64,000 nt of DNA from Bacillota bacterium (GTDB taxonomy: Bacteria > Bacillota > Bacilli > Paenibacillales > NBRC-103111): positions 1 to 64,000 of the forward strand of contig JAEWMH010000038.1 in NCBI GenBank assembly GCA_023393235.1, read 5' to 3'. Below, one piece after another: positions 31,836 through 40,403 of the stretch. The number at the start of each line of letters is the position of its first letter. The first letter of the stretch is position 1. The position numbers and the translations under genes were made by a program. The notes under the pieces are model-generated. The model saw only the letters and a program-made list of their open reading frames with translations, ran no database searches and was not told where the DNA came from.

Positions 31836-33014
31836 TTAATCAAAACGAAGGGCATCAATGGGACGCAGCTTGGAGGCTTTGTTAGCCGGGTACAAACCGA
31901 ATAGCACCCCGACCAAAACGCTGAACAGAAAAGCCGCCAGACTCACCCACAGAGAAACCTGTGTAGGCATGGAGCTATTGAAGTATTCGATCCCGTAGGA
32001 TATCCCGATGCCGACCAAGAGCCCGATCAGTCCGCCCAGACCGCTGAGCACAATGGATTCCACCAAAAACTGGAACAGAATATTTCTCCGCTTCGCCCCG
32101 ATCGATTTGCGGATCCCGATCTCCCGGGTCCGTTCGCTAACCGTAACCAGCATAATATTCATTATGCCGATGCCGCCGACCAAAAGGGAAATCGCTGCAA
32201 TCCCGGCCAGCATATACGACATTTGCGCTGCAATGGCTTCTTGGGTTTTCATCATTTCATTCTGGTTCAAAATTTCATATCCGCTGTCGGACTTAAACTT
32301 ATAATATAAATATTCCTTCAGTGTCTGCTCCGCTGTGGCTACATCCTCCTTGGAGGCCGCCTCCACATAGGTGGTACGCAGGCTTCCCAGCTTAAATTGA
32401 CGCTGTGCGGTGGTCAAAGGCATGATGACCGTGGTATCGATGGAAGTATTATTGATGTTCTTGCCCTTCTGCTCCATAACGCCGATTACCGAAAACACCA
32501 CACCGTCAATATTCACCTCTTGGCCTACCGGATCCAAAAATCCGAAGAAGGTTTTGGCCACATCGCTGCCCAGCACCACCACATTGTTACGGAACTCCAG
32601 GTCCGGCTCCGCAATAAACCGCCCGGAGGCCATGGTTACCTTGTTCATGCTACCATACCGGTCATTGGTTCCGATTACCGAATAGGAGGCTTTGGTCCGG
32701 TCATATTTCACATTGGAGCTGCCCTTACTGATGGTGGGAGCCACCCAATTGAATTCCGGAAACTGCTCCAATTGCATCAGCTCGTCATAATTCAGTTGGG
32801 TCGCCCGGCCGGTATTCTGGATGTTTACAACCAGAAGATTGGTGCCCAAGCCGGAGATTTCATCCGAAACCTTGGCGGTGGAGCCTTGGCCGATGGCAAC
32901 CAATGCAACTACTGAGCCTACGCCGATAATAACCCCCAGCATGGTCAGGATGGAGCGCATGGGGTTGGAAATCACCGTGCGCAGCGCCATACGGACTAAT
33001 TCCCATATTTTCAT
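31836..33014 (-). CDS. MacB-like ABC transporter permease (FtsX domain)
   Basis: A 392-residue permease with one N-terminal membrane segment (SILTMLGVIIGVGSVVALVAIGQG), a large extracellular MacB-type domain (about 45-260) and three C-terminal FtsX segments ending GVLFGLYPANKASKLRPIDALRFD. The last piece is the typical MacB end. It is made with the ATPase (4-base overlap) and adaptor. Such transporters act on the outer face as mechanical extruders or use a signalling role rather than moving substrate across the membrane. Confidence 0.93.
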   Translation of the reverse strand: MKIWELVRMALRTVISNPMRSILTMLGVIIGVGSVVALVAIGQGSTAKVSDEISGLGTNLLVVNIQNTGRATQLNYDELMQLEQFPEFNWVAPTISKGSSNVKYDRTKASYSVIGTNDRYGSMNKVTMASGRFIAEPDLEFRNNVVVLGSDVAKTFFGFLDPVGQEVNIDGVVFSVIGVMEQKGKNINNTSIDTTVIMPLTTAQRQFKLGSLRTTYVEAASKEDVATAEQTLKEYLYYKFKSDSGYEILNQNEMMKTQEAIAAQMSYMLAGIAAISLLVGGIGIMNIMLVTVSERTREIGIRKSIGAKRRNILFQFLVESIVLSGLGGLIGLLVGIGISYGIEYFNSSMPTQVSLWVSLAAFLFSVLVGVLFGLYPANKASKLRPIDALRFD

Positions 33015-33748
33015 TTCAACACCGCCTCATCCTGCATGGCTTCTTTCCCAACGCCATCATTACGGTGATCGCTGATCAGCTCGCCGTCCCGGATGGCCAC
33101 TACACGGCTGGCATGTTCGGCGATCCCGGGATCATGGGTAATCAGGACAATGGTATTGCCCCGTTTGTTCAACTCCAGCATCAGCTCCAGCACTTCCTTG
33201 CCTGTTTTGGAATCCAAAGCCCCGGTAGGCTCATCCGCCAAAAGCAGAGACGGTTTGGACACAAGCGCCCGGGCAATGGCAACCCGCTGCTGCTGGCCGC
33301 CGGACAGCTCGCTGGGTCTGTGGCCGGCACGGCTTTTCATCCCCAGACTATCCAACATGTCCAGCGCGCTCTCCCGGCGCTCAGCGCGGGATATACCGGA
33401 ATAAATCAGGGGCAGCTCCACATTCTCCAACGCGGTCAGCCGGGGCAGCAGGTTAAACTGCTGGAAGATAAAACCGATTTTGTGATTGCGCAGCTCGGCC
33501 ATTTTGTTATCGGACAGACCCAAGGTATTCACCCCATCCAGCACATAGCTTCCCGAGGTGGGTACATCCAGAAGCCCGATGGTATTCATCAGGGTGGACT
33601 TGCCTGAACCGCTGGGTCCGATAATGGCCACAAAATCACCATCCTGCACATGAAGGGTAATTCCCTTTAATACATGGAGCTCCTCAGCTCCACGGGTATA
33701 GGTCTTGACAATATTGGTCAGCTCAATAATATTGGGTCTCCCGCTCAA
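33011..33748 (-). CDS. MacB/LolD-type ABC transporter ATP-binding protein
   Basis: A 245-residue ATPase with Walker A GPSGSGKST, FIFQQFNLLPRLTALENVELPL, signature LSGGQQQRVAIARAL, Walker B LLLADEPTGALD and IVLITHDPGIAEHA. The start is TTG at 33748, overlapping the TGA of the adaptor gene (TTGA). No ATG is available near the N-terminus, so this rare-start coupling seems real. It pairs with the permease encoded immediately downstream. Confidence 0.93.
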   Translation of the reverse strand: MSGRPNIIELTNIVKTYTRGAEELHVLKGITLHVQDGDFVAIIGPSGSGKSTLMNTIGLLDVPTSGSYVLDGVNTLGLSDNKMAELRNHKIGFIFQQFNLLPRLTALENVELPLIYSGISRAERRESALDMLDSLGMKSRAGHRPSELSGGQQQRVAIARALVSKPSLLLADEPTGALDSKTGKEVLELMLELNKRGNTIVLITHDPGIAEHASRVVAIRDGELISDHRNDGVGKEAMQDEAVLK

Positions 33749-35523
33749 CGCTGACCACCGCCCCCGGCGCCTGCACCTGCTCCAGCGCCAGCACCGCCCC
33801 CGGCTCCTCCGCCACCGGTCGTGCCGCCTTGCCGGGTACCGCCGCCACCGCCGCCCTGCTGCATCCGTTCCTGGAACTGCTGCATCATTGCCGGATCGAT
33901 CTGCATGCCCTGGCCGTTTTGACCGCCCTGCTGGAATTGCTGCCGCAGCTTCTGGATTTCATCGGCGCTCATGGTTTGGGTTTTGGTTTGGATGGGGATC
34001 ACAACCGTTTGTCCTTCATTTAAACCCTGTGTTACTTCCACATTGGTTTTATTGCGGATACCGATTTTAATCTCATGCTGTTCCTCGTAGGTGCCGTCTT
34101 CGTTTTTGATTTTTACGTAATATTTGCCTGCCCGGCTTTGCAGGGCTTCCAGAGGGATCATCAGGATCCCCTGTTTGTTTTGTATCAGAATTTCACCGGT
34201 TGCGGTCATACCGTATTTTAACCCGTCCGGCTTGGACACGGTTACCACCGCATCATAGTATGTAACTCCATTTGTGGTTGTACCTACTGTGGAGACCTGG
34301 GTCACTTCACCCTTATAGGTTTTGTTCTTGATGGAATCCACCTTCACATCCACCTGCATGCCAACCTTAATATTGGGCAAATCCAGCTCATCCACCTGAA
34401 TGGCTAAGGTCATGGTTTCCATACTGGCCACACCGCCGAACTGGGTTGCGCTGGTTACCTTGGTTCCCGGCACCAGCGTGGTCAGGATATTGGTCCGCTG
34501 GTTGACAAAGTCGGTGGAGAACACACCGTCGAAGGGTGCCTTAATGGTCAGAGCATCCAACTGCTCCTGCAGGGTGTCGATGGTCAACTGCTGCTGGTCG
34601 TAATTTGTCTTTTTGGTCAAATAGTCGTTGTTGATATCCGGATTGGCGATAACCACAAGGAGCTGGCCCTTCTGCACATAATCGCCGGTTTTCACATTCA
34701 ACTGCTCGACGGTTCCGGCCACCCCGGCCAGAATATTTACCGTTTGGCTGTAAGCCAATGTTCCTTCCTTACGGGATTCTGCGGTGCCGGTGGCGGTCGT
34801 AATCTTGCCGGTCACCTTCAGACCCGCGTCCATAGTGGCATCATTCTCCACTGTAATTTCCACATCCAGCAAACGGTTGCCCTTCAGATCCGGCTTGGGG
34901 TCCTTGCCGATATTGGTGATCTTACCGGTTTTGGTCATCATGAAGCTGTCGATGGTCAGCTCCACGGATTCCCCTGTTTGAAACTGCTGGGCATCCTCCA
35001 TCAAAAAGGGCAGAGTCACTACCAGCTTGGTATTGTCCGAGACCGTGCCGATTTTGGCCTTGCGATTCAGCTCCACACCGGCATCCAATCCATTGGCGAG
35101 AGTAATCACTCCGCTGATGGGAGATACGGTCTGCAGGGCGTTCATTTGCTCCGTAACATCATTCAAATTCGCTTCCAATGTAGCCAAGGTGGCTTGCGCC
35201 TTGGTCATGTTATTGCTCAATGTAGCGCTGGTCAGCTCCACCAGCACATCATCCTTCTTGACCTCCATATTGCGGGTCAAATTGATTTTACTAATGACTG
35301 CTTCGGCAGGAGCCTGAATGGTTTTGGTTTCCTTGGGTTGAAGCTGGGACGTGCCTGTCACCGAGGACCGGATATCCCCTTTAGTGACCTTGGCCGTCAG
35401 CTCCGTATCCTTGCTGCTTCCCGATGCCTCGCGCTGACCCAGGTAAAGCCATGTGCCGCCCCCGCAGACCACCACAACCAGAGCCATGAGCAGCCATCGT
35501 TTATTCCGTTTTAGCCAATTCAT
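33745..35523 (-). CDS. MacA/HlyD-like efflux adaptor protein
   Basis: A 592-residue adaptor anchored by an N-terminal membrane segment (RWLLMALVVVVCGGGTWLYLG). It carries lipoyl-like and barrel-sandwich parts, with hairpin coiled coil about 100-145 and again 270-310 (two biotinyl-lipoyl-like units, GTVEQLNVKTGDYVQKGQLLVVIA). A C-terminal beta-barrel (VDELDLPNIKVGMQVDVKVD) follows. The tail is Gln/Met-rich and then almost pure Gly/Ala (over 30 residues). The start at 35523 follows AGGAGG. It works with the MacB-like pair. Confidence 0.92.
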   Translation of the reverse strand: MNWLKRNKRWLLMALVVVVCGGGTWLYLGQREASGSSKDTELTAKVTKGDIRSSVTGTSQLQPKETKTIQAPAEAVISKINLTRNMEVKKDDVLVELTSATLSNNMTKAQATLATLEANLNDVTEQMNALQTVSPISGVITLANGLDAGVELNRKAKIGTVSDNTKLVVTLPFLMEDAQQFQTGESVELTIDSFMMTKTGKITNIGKDPKPDLKGNRLLDVEITVENDATMDAGLKVTGKITTATGTAESRKEGTLAYSQTVNILAGVAGTVEQLNVKTGDYVQKGQLLVVIANPDINNDYLTKKTNYDQQQLTIDTLQEQLDALTIKAPFDGVFSTDFVNQRTNILTTLVPGTKVTSATQFGGVASMETMTLAIQVDELDLPNIKVGMQVDVKVDSIKNKTYKGEVTQVSTVGTTTNGVTYYDAVVTVSKPDGLKYGMTATGEILIQNKQGILMIPLEALQSRAGKYYVKIKNEDGTYEEQHEIKIGIRNKTNVEVTQGLNEGQTVVIPIQTKTQTMSADEIQKLRQQFQQGGQNGQGMQIDPAMMQQFQERMQQGGGGGGTRQGGTTGGGGAGGGAGAGAGAGAGGGGQR

Positions 35524-35568
35524 TCTTCCGCCTCCTAAAACACCGCGATTATCCGTTTTGTCCAACTG

Positions 35569-36216
35569 TTAATGCTGAATTTTCTTTTCCAGCCGCTCCA
35601 GTAGTAGCTGTTCCACATTCTTTTCCCCTGCCGCCCAGGCTCCGGGGCCGGTTCCATCCGGGCCGGGGGGGATCGTAACACCAGGCGGGCTGGAAGCGTC
35701 CGTTCCCGGATGCTCTGGATGCGCCTGATCCGTCCGGTGCATCCAATCCTGCTTCCAGCGCTGCCATTCTTCATCCGTAAGGCCGCCATCCCTGCGGTTA
35801 TCCGGCGGTTTGCCTCTTCCGGGATCATCCCCCCGGTTGATCCAAACGGTATAAAAGGCCACTTGCTCCTCCCTGAAGGTGTGCAAAATCGCCTTTTTGT
35901 CTTCCTCGTCCATGGTTCCTTTTTCCACATTCTGTCTGACTAGTGGCAGCACCGCCTCCGCTTGCATTTTGGTCAGGGTTGTTTTCGGTTTGTCGTCCAT
36001 CTCCAGCAGGAAATGAAAGAATTGGACCATATCCGCTTCCGGCAGGCTTTGGATCGGCTCCAATGAGGCAGACGGGACCTGGGTTCCTGCTGGGCTCACG
36101 GATGGAGATATGGACGGGGCCGCTGTGCGGGACTCTAACCGGCTTAAGCAGCCGGCGGCAGCAAAAAGTCCGCAGACCGCCAAAAAAAGAAGGACTATGT
36201 AGCTTTTTCTGCGCAT
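35569..36216 (-). CDS. Small lipoprotein of unknown function next to the MacAB-like genes
   Basis: A 215-residue protein with an Arg/Lys start, hydrophobic segment and lipobox AAGC (Cys about residue 23). A Ser/Pro spacer follows, then a helical region (PEADMVQFFHFLLEMDDKPKTTLTKMQAEAVLPLVRQNVE...) and a Pro/Gly-rich stretch before a charged coil. No family recognised. The ATG at 36216 lies after GGGGG; a longer reading to 36351 would include the upstream terminator. It is first in the transporter gene row and may be an extracytoplasmic sensor or partner (inference). Confidence 0.65.
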   Translation of the reverse strand: MRRKSYIVLLFLAVCGLFAAAGCLSRLESRTAAPSISPSVSPAGTQVPSASLEPIQSLPEADMVQFFHFLLEMDDKPKTTLTKMQAEAVLPLVRQNVEKGTMDEEDKKAILHTFREEQVAFYTVWINRGDDPGRGKPPDNRRDGGLTDEEWQRWKQDWMHRTDQAHPEHPGTDASSPPGVTIPPGPDGTGPGAWAAGEKNVEQLLLERLEKKIQH

Positions 36217-36295
36217 AGTAAAGTCCCCCTCTCCTCCATGTTCAACCCAAAACAAGCTCCTCCGAATGAAAACACGCCGTACAGCGTTTTTCCAC

Positions 36296-36323
36296 AAAAA
36301 AATCCTGACGATACCGTCAGGAT
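36296..36323 (-). terminator. Rho-independent terminator of the kinase-regulator operon
   Basis: The minus strand reads ATCCTGACG-GTAT-CGTCAGGAT followed by seven T. It lies 300 bases after the kinase stop, beyond the repeat element, and 80 bases before the lipoprotein start. Confidence 0.88.
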
Positions 36324-36398
36324 AGCGGACAACTTTGAAGCAGGTATGCATGATTTGTAAAAAAGATGTGAAATGATGGGGATTTTCCGGCTGGTAGG

Positions 36399-36585
36399 TC
36401 TAACGGAAGTGGAAGCCCTTATTTGCTCCAAAATGGGGGTTTAAAAAATCTAACGGAAGCAGAAGACGCTATTGAGCTCAAAACGAGTTAATATTAGCCC
36501 GTTTGAGTCCAATAGCGTCTCTGGCCGCCGTTAGAATTTTAAAAGTGGTGTTTTTGCCGGAATAGCGTCACTGACATCCGTTAGA
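36399..36585. repeat. Palindromic intergenic repeat (TCTAACGG family)
   Basis: Four ends with TCTAACGG or its complement CCGTTAGA are seen. The direct ones are at 36399 and 36449. The inverted ones end at 36535 and 36585. The inner pair shares the longer arm TCTAACGG..GC.GA.GACGCTATTG and its complement, enclosing a 35-base centre with its own AACGAG/CCCGTT pairing. The whole 400-base gap between 36217 and 36618 is this element plus a terminator; no gene is visible. It resembles a mobile palindromic unit rather than a single-gene regulator. Confidence 0.7.
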
Positions 36586-36618
36586 ATCTCTCTTTGCAGA
36601 ACAGGGGAGCCCGAAGCA

Positions 36619-38100
36619 TCAAACCGAAGCCGCTAACGGAAAATGCAGGGTGAAAACAGTCCCCTCCCCCGGCTTGCTGGCAACCCCGATTTGGCCGTCC
36701 ATACCGCTGACCAGATGTTTGGCAATGGTTAAGCCCAAGCCGGTCCCGCCACCGTCCTTGCCGGCACGGGAAGGATCTGCCTTATAGAAGCGTTCCCAGA
36801 TCCGCTTGACCTCCTCCTCTGACATTCCTTTGCCCGTATCAGCCACGCTGACTTCGAACCGACCGTTAACAGCATGCATGCTTACCGTAATACGCTTGCC
36901 CTCGGGTGTAAACTTGATGGCATTGTGCAGCAGATTGTTGAGAATCTGGGCGTACCGGTCTGGGTCCAGCCTGACCAGTGCCTGACGCTCCTCCTCCGCT
37001 TCGGGCTCCTTCACCTCCAGCACCAGACCTTTTGCTTTAACGGTCGGAGCGATCAGCTCCAGCACCTCGCGGGTTTTCTTCACGGCCGGCACGGGCTCGA
37101 AGCGGTAAATATCCGTGCCGTTCTGGATCCGGGCCAGATCCAGCAGCTCGTCCACCAGACGGCCCAGCCGCTGCACCTCCATATCGCAGATGTCCAGGTA
37201 ACGGGCATGTTTGTCCGGCGGAATCACATTGTCCTTCATCGCCATAATCATCCCCCGCAGCGCTGTCAGCGGAGAACGGAGCTCATGGGAGACATTGGCC
37301 AGGAAATCCTGCCGGGAATCCTCCCAACGCTCCATTTCTTCAATCATAATATTGAAGCTTTTCGCCACCTGCCCGATTTCGTCGTCTGACCCCTCCGGGA
37401 TCCGGATGTTGAAATTCCGCTCCGCCACCGCCAGGGACGCCCGGTTCATCTCCTGGAGCGGCCGCGCCAGCTTCCGGCTAATAATATAGAGAATCAGACC
37501 TACGGCGATCAGGGAGAAAATCAGCGGCACCCAGATATTCCAGCGGACCGCATTCACCACATCCGTAATATCCTCCACCGGCGTATGGAAAAAAGCCACC
37601 GTCGACTGCCCGTTCAGCTGGAGGGGCATGTAATAGATGAGAAAGCTGCTTTTCCGCTGGTTGGGACCATTAGGCCCATCCGGCCGCCCGGGGGGACCTA
37701 CAGGCAGATGCTCCACGAAGAAATCCCGGTTATTGCTTAAGGCTTTGCTGAAGGCGCTTTGCAGAGACTTGGGCAGGGTCTGCCCTTCCCCGGAGGGATC
37801 GGTGCTGTAAATGATCGTGCCCGTCTGATCCATAATCCAGATCTGGCCGTTAAAGCTGCGGGAGATCAGCCGCATGGAGATCCGCAGCTCCCGGCTGTAA
37901 AAGCTGCCGTCCTGGTAGCTTTTGGCCACCTGCATCAGATCCGCCGAACGGTCCACCAGAAGCTGCTTCTTATCCTTATAAAACAGCTCCGAAAAATAAT
38001 TGCTCCAAAACACCGCCAACGCCAGAAAAAACAGAATACATGTAGCCAGGAAGGAGAAAAATAGCTTCAGATACAGACTCTGCCTGAGCTTTCGGATCAT
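36619..38100 (-). CDS. Sensor histidine kinase
   Basis: A 493-residue membrane kinase. Two membrane segments (about 12-32 and 185-205) flank an extracytoplasmic domain with a Pro/Gly/Asn-rich loop (PVGPPGRPDGPNGPN). Then come HAMP (ISRKLARPLQEMNRASLAV), HisKA with the H box FLANVSHELRSPLTALRG, N box LLHNAIKFT and G boxes DTGKGMS and GTGLGLTIAKH. It is encoded after its regulator with a 4-base overlap. The likely output is envelope genes nearby, but this is inference from position. Confidence 0.94.
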   Translation of the reverse strand: MIRKLRQSLYLKLFFSFLATCILFFLALAVFWSNYFSELFYKDKKQLLVDRSADLMQVAKSYQDGSFYSRELRISMRLISRSFNGQIWIMDQTGTIIYSTDPSGEGQTLPKSLQSAFSKALSNNRDFFVEHLPVGPPGRPDGPNGPNQRKSSFLIYYMPLQLNGQSTVAFFHTPVEDITDVVNAVRWNIWVPLIFSLIAVGLILYIISRKLARPLQEMNRASLAVAERNFNIRIPEGSDDEIGQVAKSFNIMIEEMERWEDSRQDFLANVSHELRSPLTALRGMIMAMKDNVIPPDKHARYLDICDMEVQRLGRLVDELLDLARIQNGTDIYRFEPVPAVKKTREVLELIAPTVKAKGLVLEVKEPEAEEERQALVRLDPDRYAQILNNLLHNAIKFTPEGKRITVSMHAVNGRFEVSVADTGKGMSEEEVKRIWERFYKADPSRAGKDGGGTGLGLTIAKHLVSGMDGQIGVASKPGEGTVFTLHFPLAASV

Positions 38101-38825
38101 GTCCGTTCCACCTCAAAGGAATACCCGATCCCCCATAAGGTCTGGATAGTCCAGGCAGAGCAAACCCCCAGCTTCTTCCGAATATTCTTCACGTGAGCAT
38201 CCACCGTACGGGTTCCGCCGGCAAAATCGAACTTCCACACCTGCTCCAGCAGCTCCTCCCGGGTGTATACCCGCCCAGGTGAGGACGCGATAAAATACAG
38301 CAGCTCAATCTCTTTGGGTGTCAGCTCTACCCGCTCCCCGTCCACGGCTACCTTGTATTGCTCCAGATCCACCAGCAGCCCCGGATATTCCAGGACACGT
38401 CGCTCAGGCTGCTTGGTTTCCTTGCGGGTACCCGCGCTTTTGGCCCGTTTCAATATCGCCTTCATCCGCGCCACCAGCTCATTGGGATCAAACGGCTTCA
38501 CCATATAATCATCCACACCCAGATTGAACCCGCGCAGCTTGTCAATGGATTCGCCCTTGGCGGTCAGCATAATAATTGGCAGCTCATTCAGAGGCTCCGG
38601 CAAAGCCCGGATTCCGCGGCAAAGGTCAAACCCGCTGATATCCGGCAGCATCACATCCAGCACCGCCAGATCGGGACGCTCCTCCTCCACCGTTTTGACC
38701 ACATCCTTGCCGGAGTTCAGAACAATGGGGGTATAGCCCACATGCTCCGTATACAGCCGGATCACTTCCACTATATTCGGCTCATCATCCACGATGAGGA
38801 CCTTGGTACCTGCTGCACCGTTCAT
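38097..38825 (-). CDS. OmpR-family response regulator
   Basis: A 242-residue regulator. The receiver domain has DDEPN at the N-terminus, phospho-acceptor Asp in LAVLDVMLPD (about residue 56), Thr/Lys switch residues in MLTAKG and DYMVKPF. The C-terminal winged helix is LTPKEIELLYFIASSPGRVYTREELLEQVW...GTRTVDAHVKNIRKKLG. The ATG overlaps the DUF309 gene stop (ATGA), and the kinase overlaps its own end, so all three are coupled. Confidence 0.95.
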   Translation of the reverse strand: MNGAAGTKVLIVDDEPNIVEVIRLYTEHVGYTPIVLNSGKDVVKTVEEERPDLAVLDVMLPDISGFDLCRGIRALPEPLNELPIIMLTAKGESIDKLRGFNLGVDDYMVKPFDPNELVARMKAILKRAKSAGTRKETKQPERRVLEYPGLLVDLEQYKVAVDGERVELTPKEIELLYFIASSPGRVYTREELLEQVWKFDFAGGTRTVDAHVKNIRKKLGVCSAWTIQTLWGIGYSFEVERT

Positions 38826-39397
38826 ATGCCATCCCTCTCTGTTGCATCCTGCTGGGATGGCCTGCGCAGAGCAAGCTGCCTGGCCCGCTCCGCCACCACA
38901 TCCGTCCGGTCCCGCAGAAGATGCCGGTGCACCAGCATATCCTCATTCATGGGACTGTTTCTGCCCCACTCGCAGCCCCATGCCTTGCACAGATCCATGG
39001 CTTCCCGGAGAAGTCCGCCATCAAGAAATGGCAGCGCCATATCCTCGAAGATCCTGGCTTCCGCCCCAGCCCCGTAATCCTGCGCCAATGCGTCATACCG
39101 GGTGCGCAGCATCCCCAGCAGCTTCACCGGATCCAGCCCTGCCCGCTCCGGGCTAACCTTCGTCAAATGGATGACCGCCTGCTCCAGCATCTTCCTGGCG
39201 CCCGGCAGATTGCCGCGGCGCTCATGGTACAAGGACACCGCCACCTGGATAAGACCATGCCAAACCTCCTTCAGCAGCGGATCCTGCTCCTCCTTCCAAT
39301 GCTCCTCCAACAACTCATGGCATTCAAAATAGTCTCGGGTTCCATGAAAATGGGCCAAATATGTCACATATGCATCAGCAAAACCAATGCTTTCCAT
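38822..39397 (-). CDS. DUF309 domain protein
   Basis: A 191-residue cytoplasmic protein. The DUF309 signature is HFHGTRDYFECHELLEEHWKE and WHGLIQVAVSLYHERRGN.GA, a helical domain with conserved His/Glu residues. The remaining C-terminal half is helical and not assigned. The start at 39397 is preceded by AGGACGG; a GTG at 39430 is another option. It is the first gene of a three-gene overlapping unit with the regulator and kinase. Function unknown. Confidence 0.82.
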   Translation of the reverse strand: MESIGFADAYVTYLAHFHGTRDYFECHELLEEHWKEEQDPLLKEVWHGLIQVAVSLYHERRGNLPGARKMLEQAVIHLTKVSPERAGLDPVKLLGMLRTRYDALAQDYGAGAEARIFEDMALPFLDGGLLREAMDLCKAWGCEWGRNSPMNEDMLVHRHLLRDRTDVVAERARQLALRRPSQQDATERDGI

Positions 39398-39542
39398 ACC
39401 ATCACCGTCCTGTCTAAAAACCAATATCACTTATTTTAGCAAATGTGCATCAATTGTGAAACCGCATCACATTCTATCCGTATGAGTAAATGTACAATGT
39501 GCTAAACATCACACTAACCTCTAAAGGAGAAATCGCAGCATT

Positions 39543-39974
39543 ATGAAAAAAATCATCAAGCTTGTTCTATGCTTATCCTTGGTATTCGGTGTTACGGCTA
39601 CTGTGTTACCGGTCCAAACGGAAGCCGCTTCTTATGCCAAAGCCTATAGATCGCCCAAGGGCAGCTACAAGGCGCCCGCTCCCAAATCCAATTCGGGCGT
39701 GAATAAAACCACCCCCGACTCCAACACCAAGGCGCCCGGAACTGCTGCATCCACTACACCCAAACGCAGCTTTTTCGGCGGCGGTTTTGCCAGAGGCCTG
39801 TTCCTGGGCGGCCTTGCAGGCCTGATGTTCGGCGGTCTGTTCGGCAATATGGGCTTTTTGGGCCAAATGCTGGGCTTGTTCGTAAATGTCTTCGCGATCA
39901 TTGCCGTTATCATGGCCGTGCGCGCCCTCATCAGCTACTTCCGGAAAAGACGCTACAACAGCCGGAGGTACTAA
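39543..39974 (+). CDS. Secreted or membrane Gly-rich protein (Tim44-annotated type in Bacillales)
   Basis: A 143-residue protein with a signal peptide (LCLSLVFGVTATVLPVQTEA). A Lys/Pro/Ser/Thr-rich extracytoplasmic stretch follows. It then has a Gly/Phe/Leu-rich hydrophobic section (FFGGGFARGLFLGGLAGLMFGGLFGNMGF), a second membrane segment (about 107-130) and a basic Arg/Tyr tail. Similar Bacillales proteins have been labelled Tim44-like, but no function is established. AAAGGAG lies about 10 bases before the ATG. yxcD follows after 3 bases. Confidence 0.7.
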   Translation: MKKIIKLVLCLSLVFGVTATVLPVQTEAASYAKAYRSPKGSYKAPAPKSNSGVNKTTPDSNTKAPGTAASTTPKRSFFGGGFARGLFLGGLAGLMFGGLFGNMGFLGQMLGLFVNVFAIIAVIMAVRALISYFRKRRYNSRRY

Positions 39975-39977
39975 TTC

Positions 39978-40256
39978 ATGGTTTTGAATGAGCAGGACAT
40001 TATGAATGCCATCTGCTTGAACATGGCCTTGCGCAAGCAAATCCGGCCGGAGGCCGTGGAAGTGCAGCTGATGTATGATGACGATCTGGGATATTCCGCG
40101 GAAGTCACCACTATGGGCCGGAGCCAATATCTCATTGAGGCCACCATTCTGGAAGCCATTGAGCAGTATCTGTACAAGGAGCATGGCCTTCAGGTGTTCC
40201 GCAGCCAGATCACTCTGGATATTGAGGATGAAATGATCGCCAGAGTCGCGGTATAA
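39978..40256 (+). CDS. YxcD-family (DUF2653) protein
   Basis: A 92-residue cytoplasmic protein closely matching what I recall of B. subtilis YxcD. Key stretches are VLNEQDIMNAICLNMA, VEVQLMYDDDLGYSAE, GRSQYLIEATILEAIEQYLYKEHGLQVFRSQI. Function unknown. GGAGG precedes the ATG and the gene starts 3 bases after the upstream stop, so the two are co-transcribed. A strong terminator follows. Confidence 0.85.
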   Translation: MVLNEQDIMNAICLNMALRKQIRPEAVEVQLMYDDDLGYSAEVTTMGRSQYLIEATILEAIEQYLYKEHGLQVFRSQITLDIEDEMIARVAV

Positions 40257-40273
40257 TCGTTTCCACTACAGCC

Positions 40274-40313
40274 AAAGCCCTTCATGTCTTAGCGGACATG
40301 AGGGGCTTTTTTT
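40274..40313 (+). terminator. Rho-independent terminator
   Basis: AAAGCCCTTCATGTC and GACATGAGGGGCTTT form a long stem (one G.T/T.G step) followed by a T run, just after yxcD. Confidence 0.92.
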
Positions 40314-40403
40314 GATGACAAAAAATTCCCATATTTTCCTGCGCAACAAATCTATCATTCTGCCGTTTAATAGAGTAGAAACTGGTAGAAAGAGGAGTGA
40401 CGC

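Noticed and set aside
35569..36351. A longer N-terminus for the lipoprotein, starting at 36351
   Set aside because: It would contain the kinase operon's terminator, has no ribosome binding site, and would place the lipobox in the middle of the protein.
39455..39471. A second FNR-like site, TGTGA...TCACA, before the Gly-rich membrane protein gene
   Set aside because: The spacer is 7 bases, not 6, so the dyad is out of phase with the Fnr consensus.
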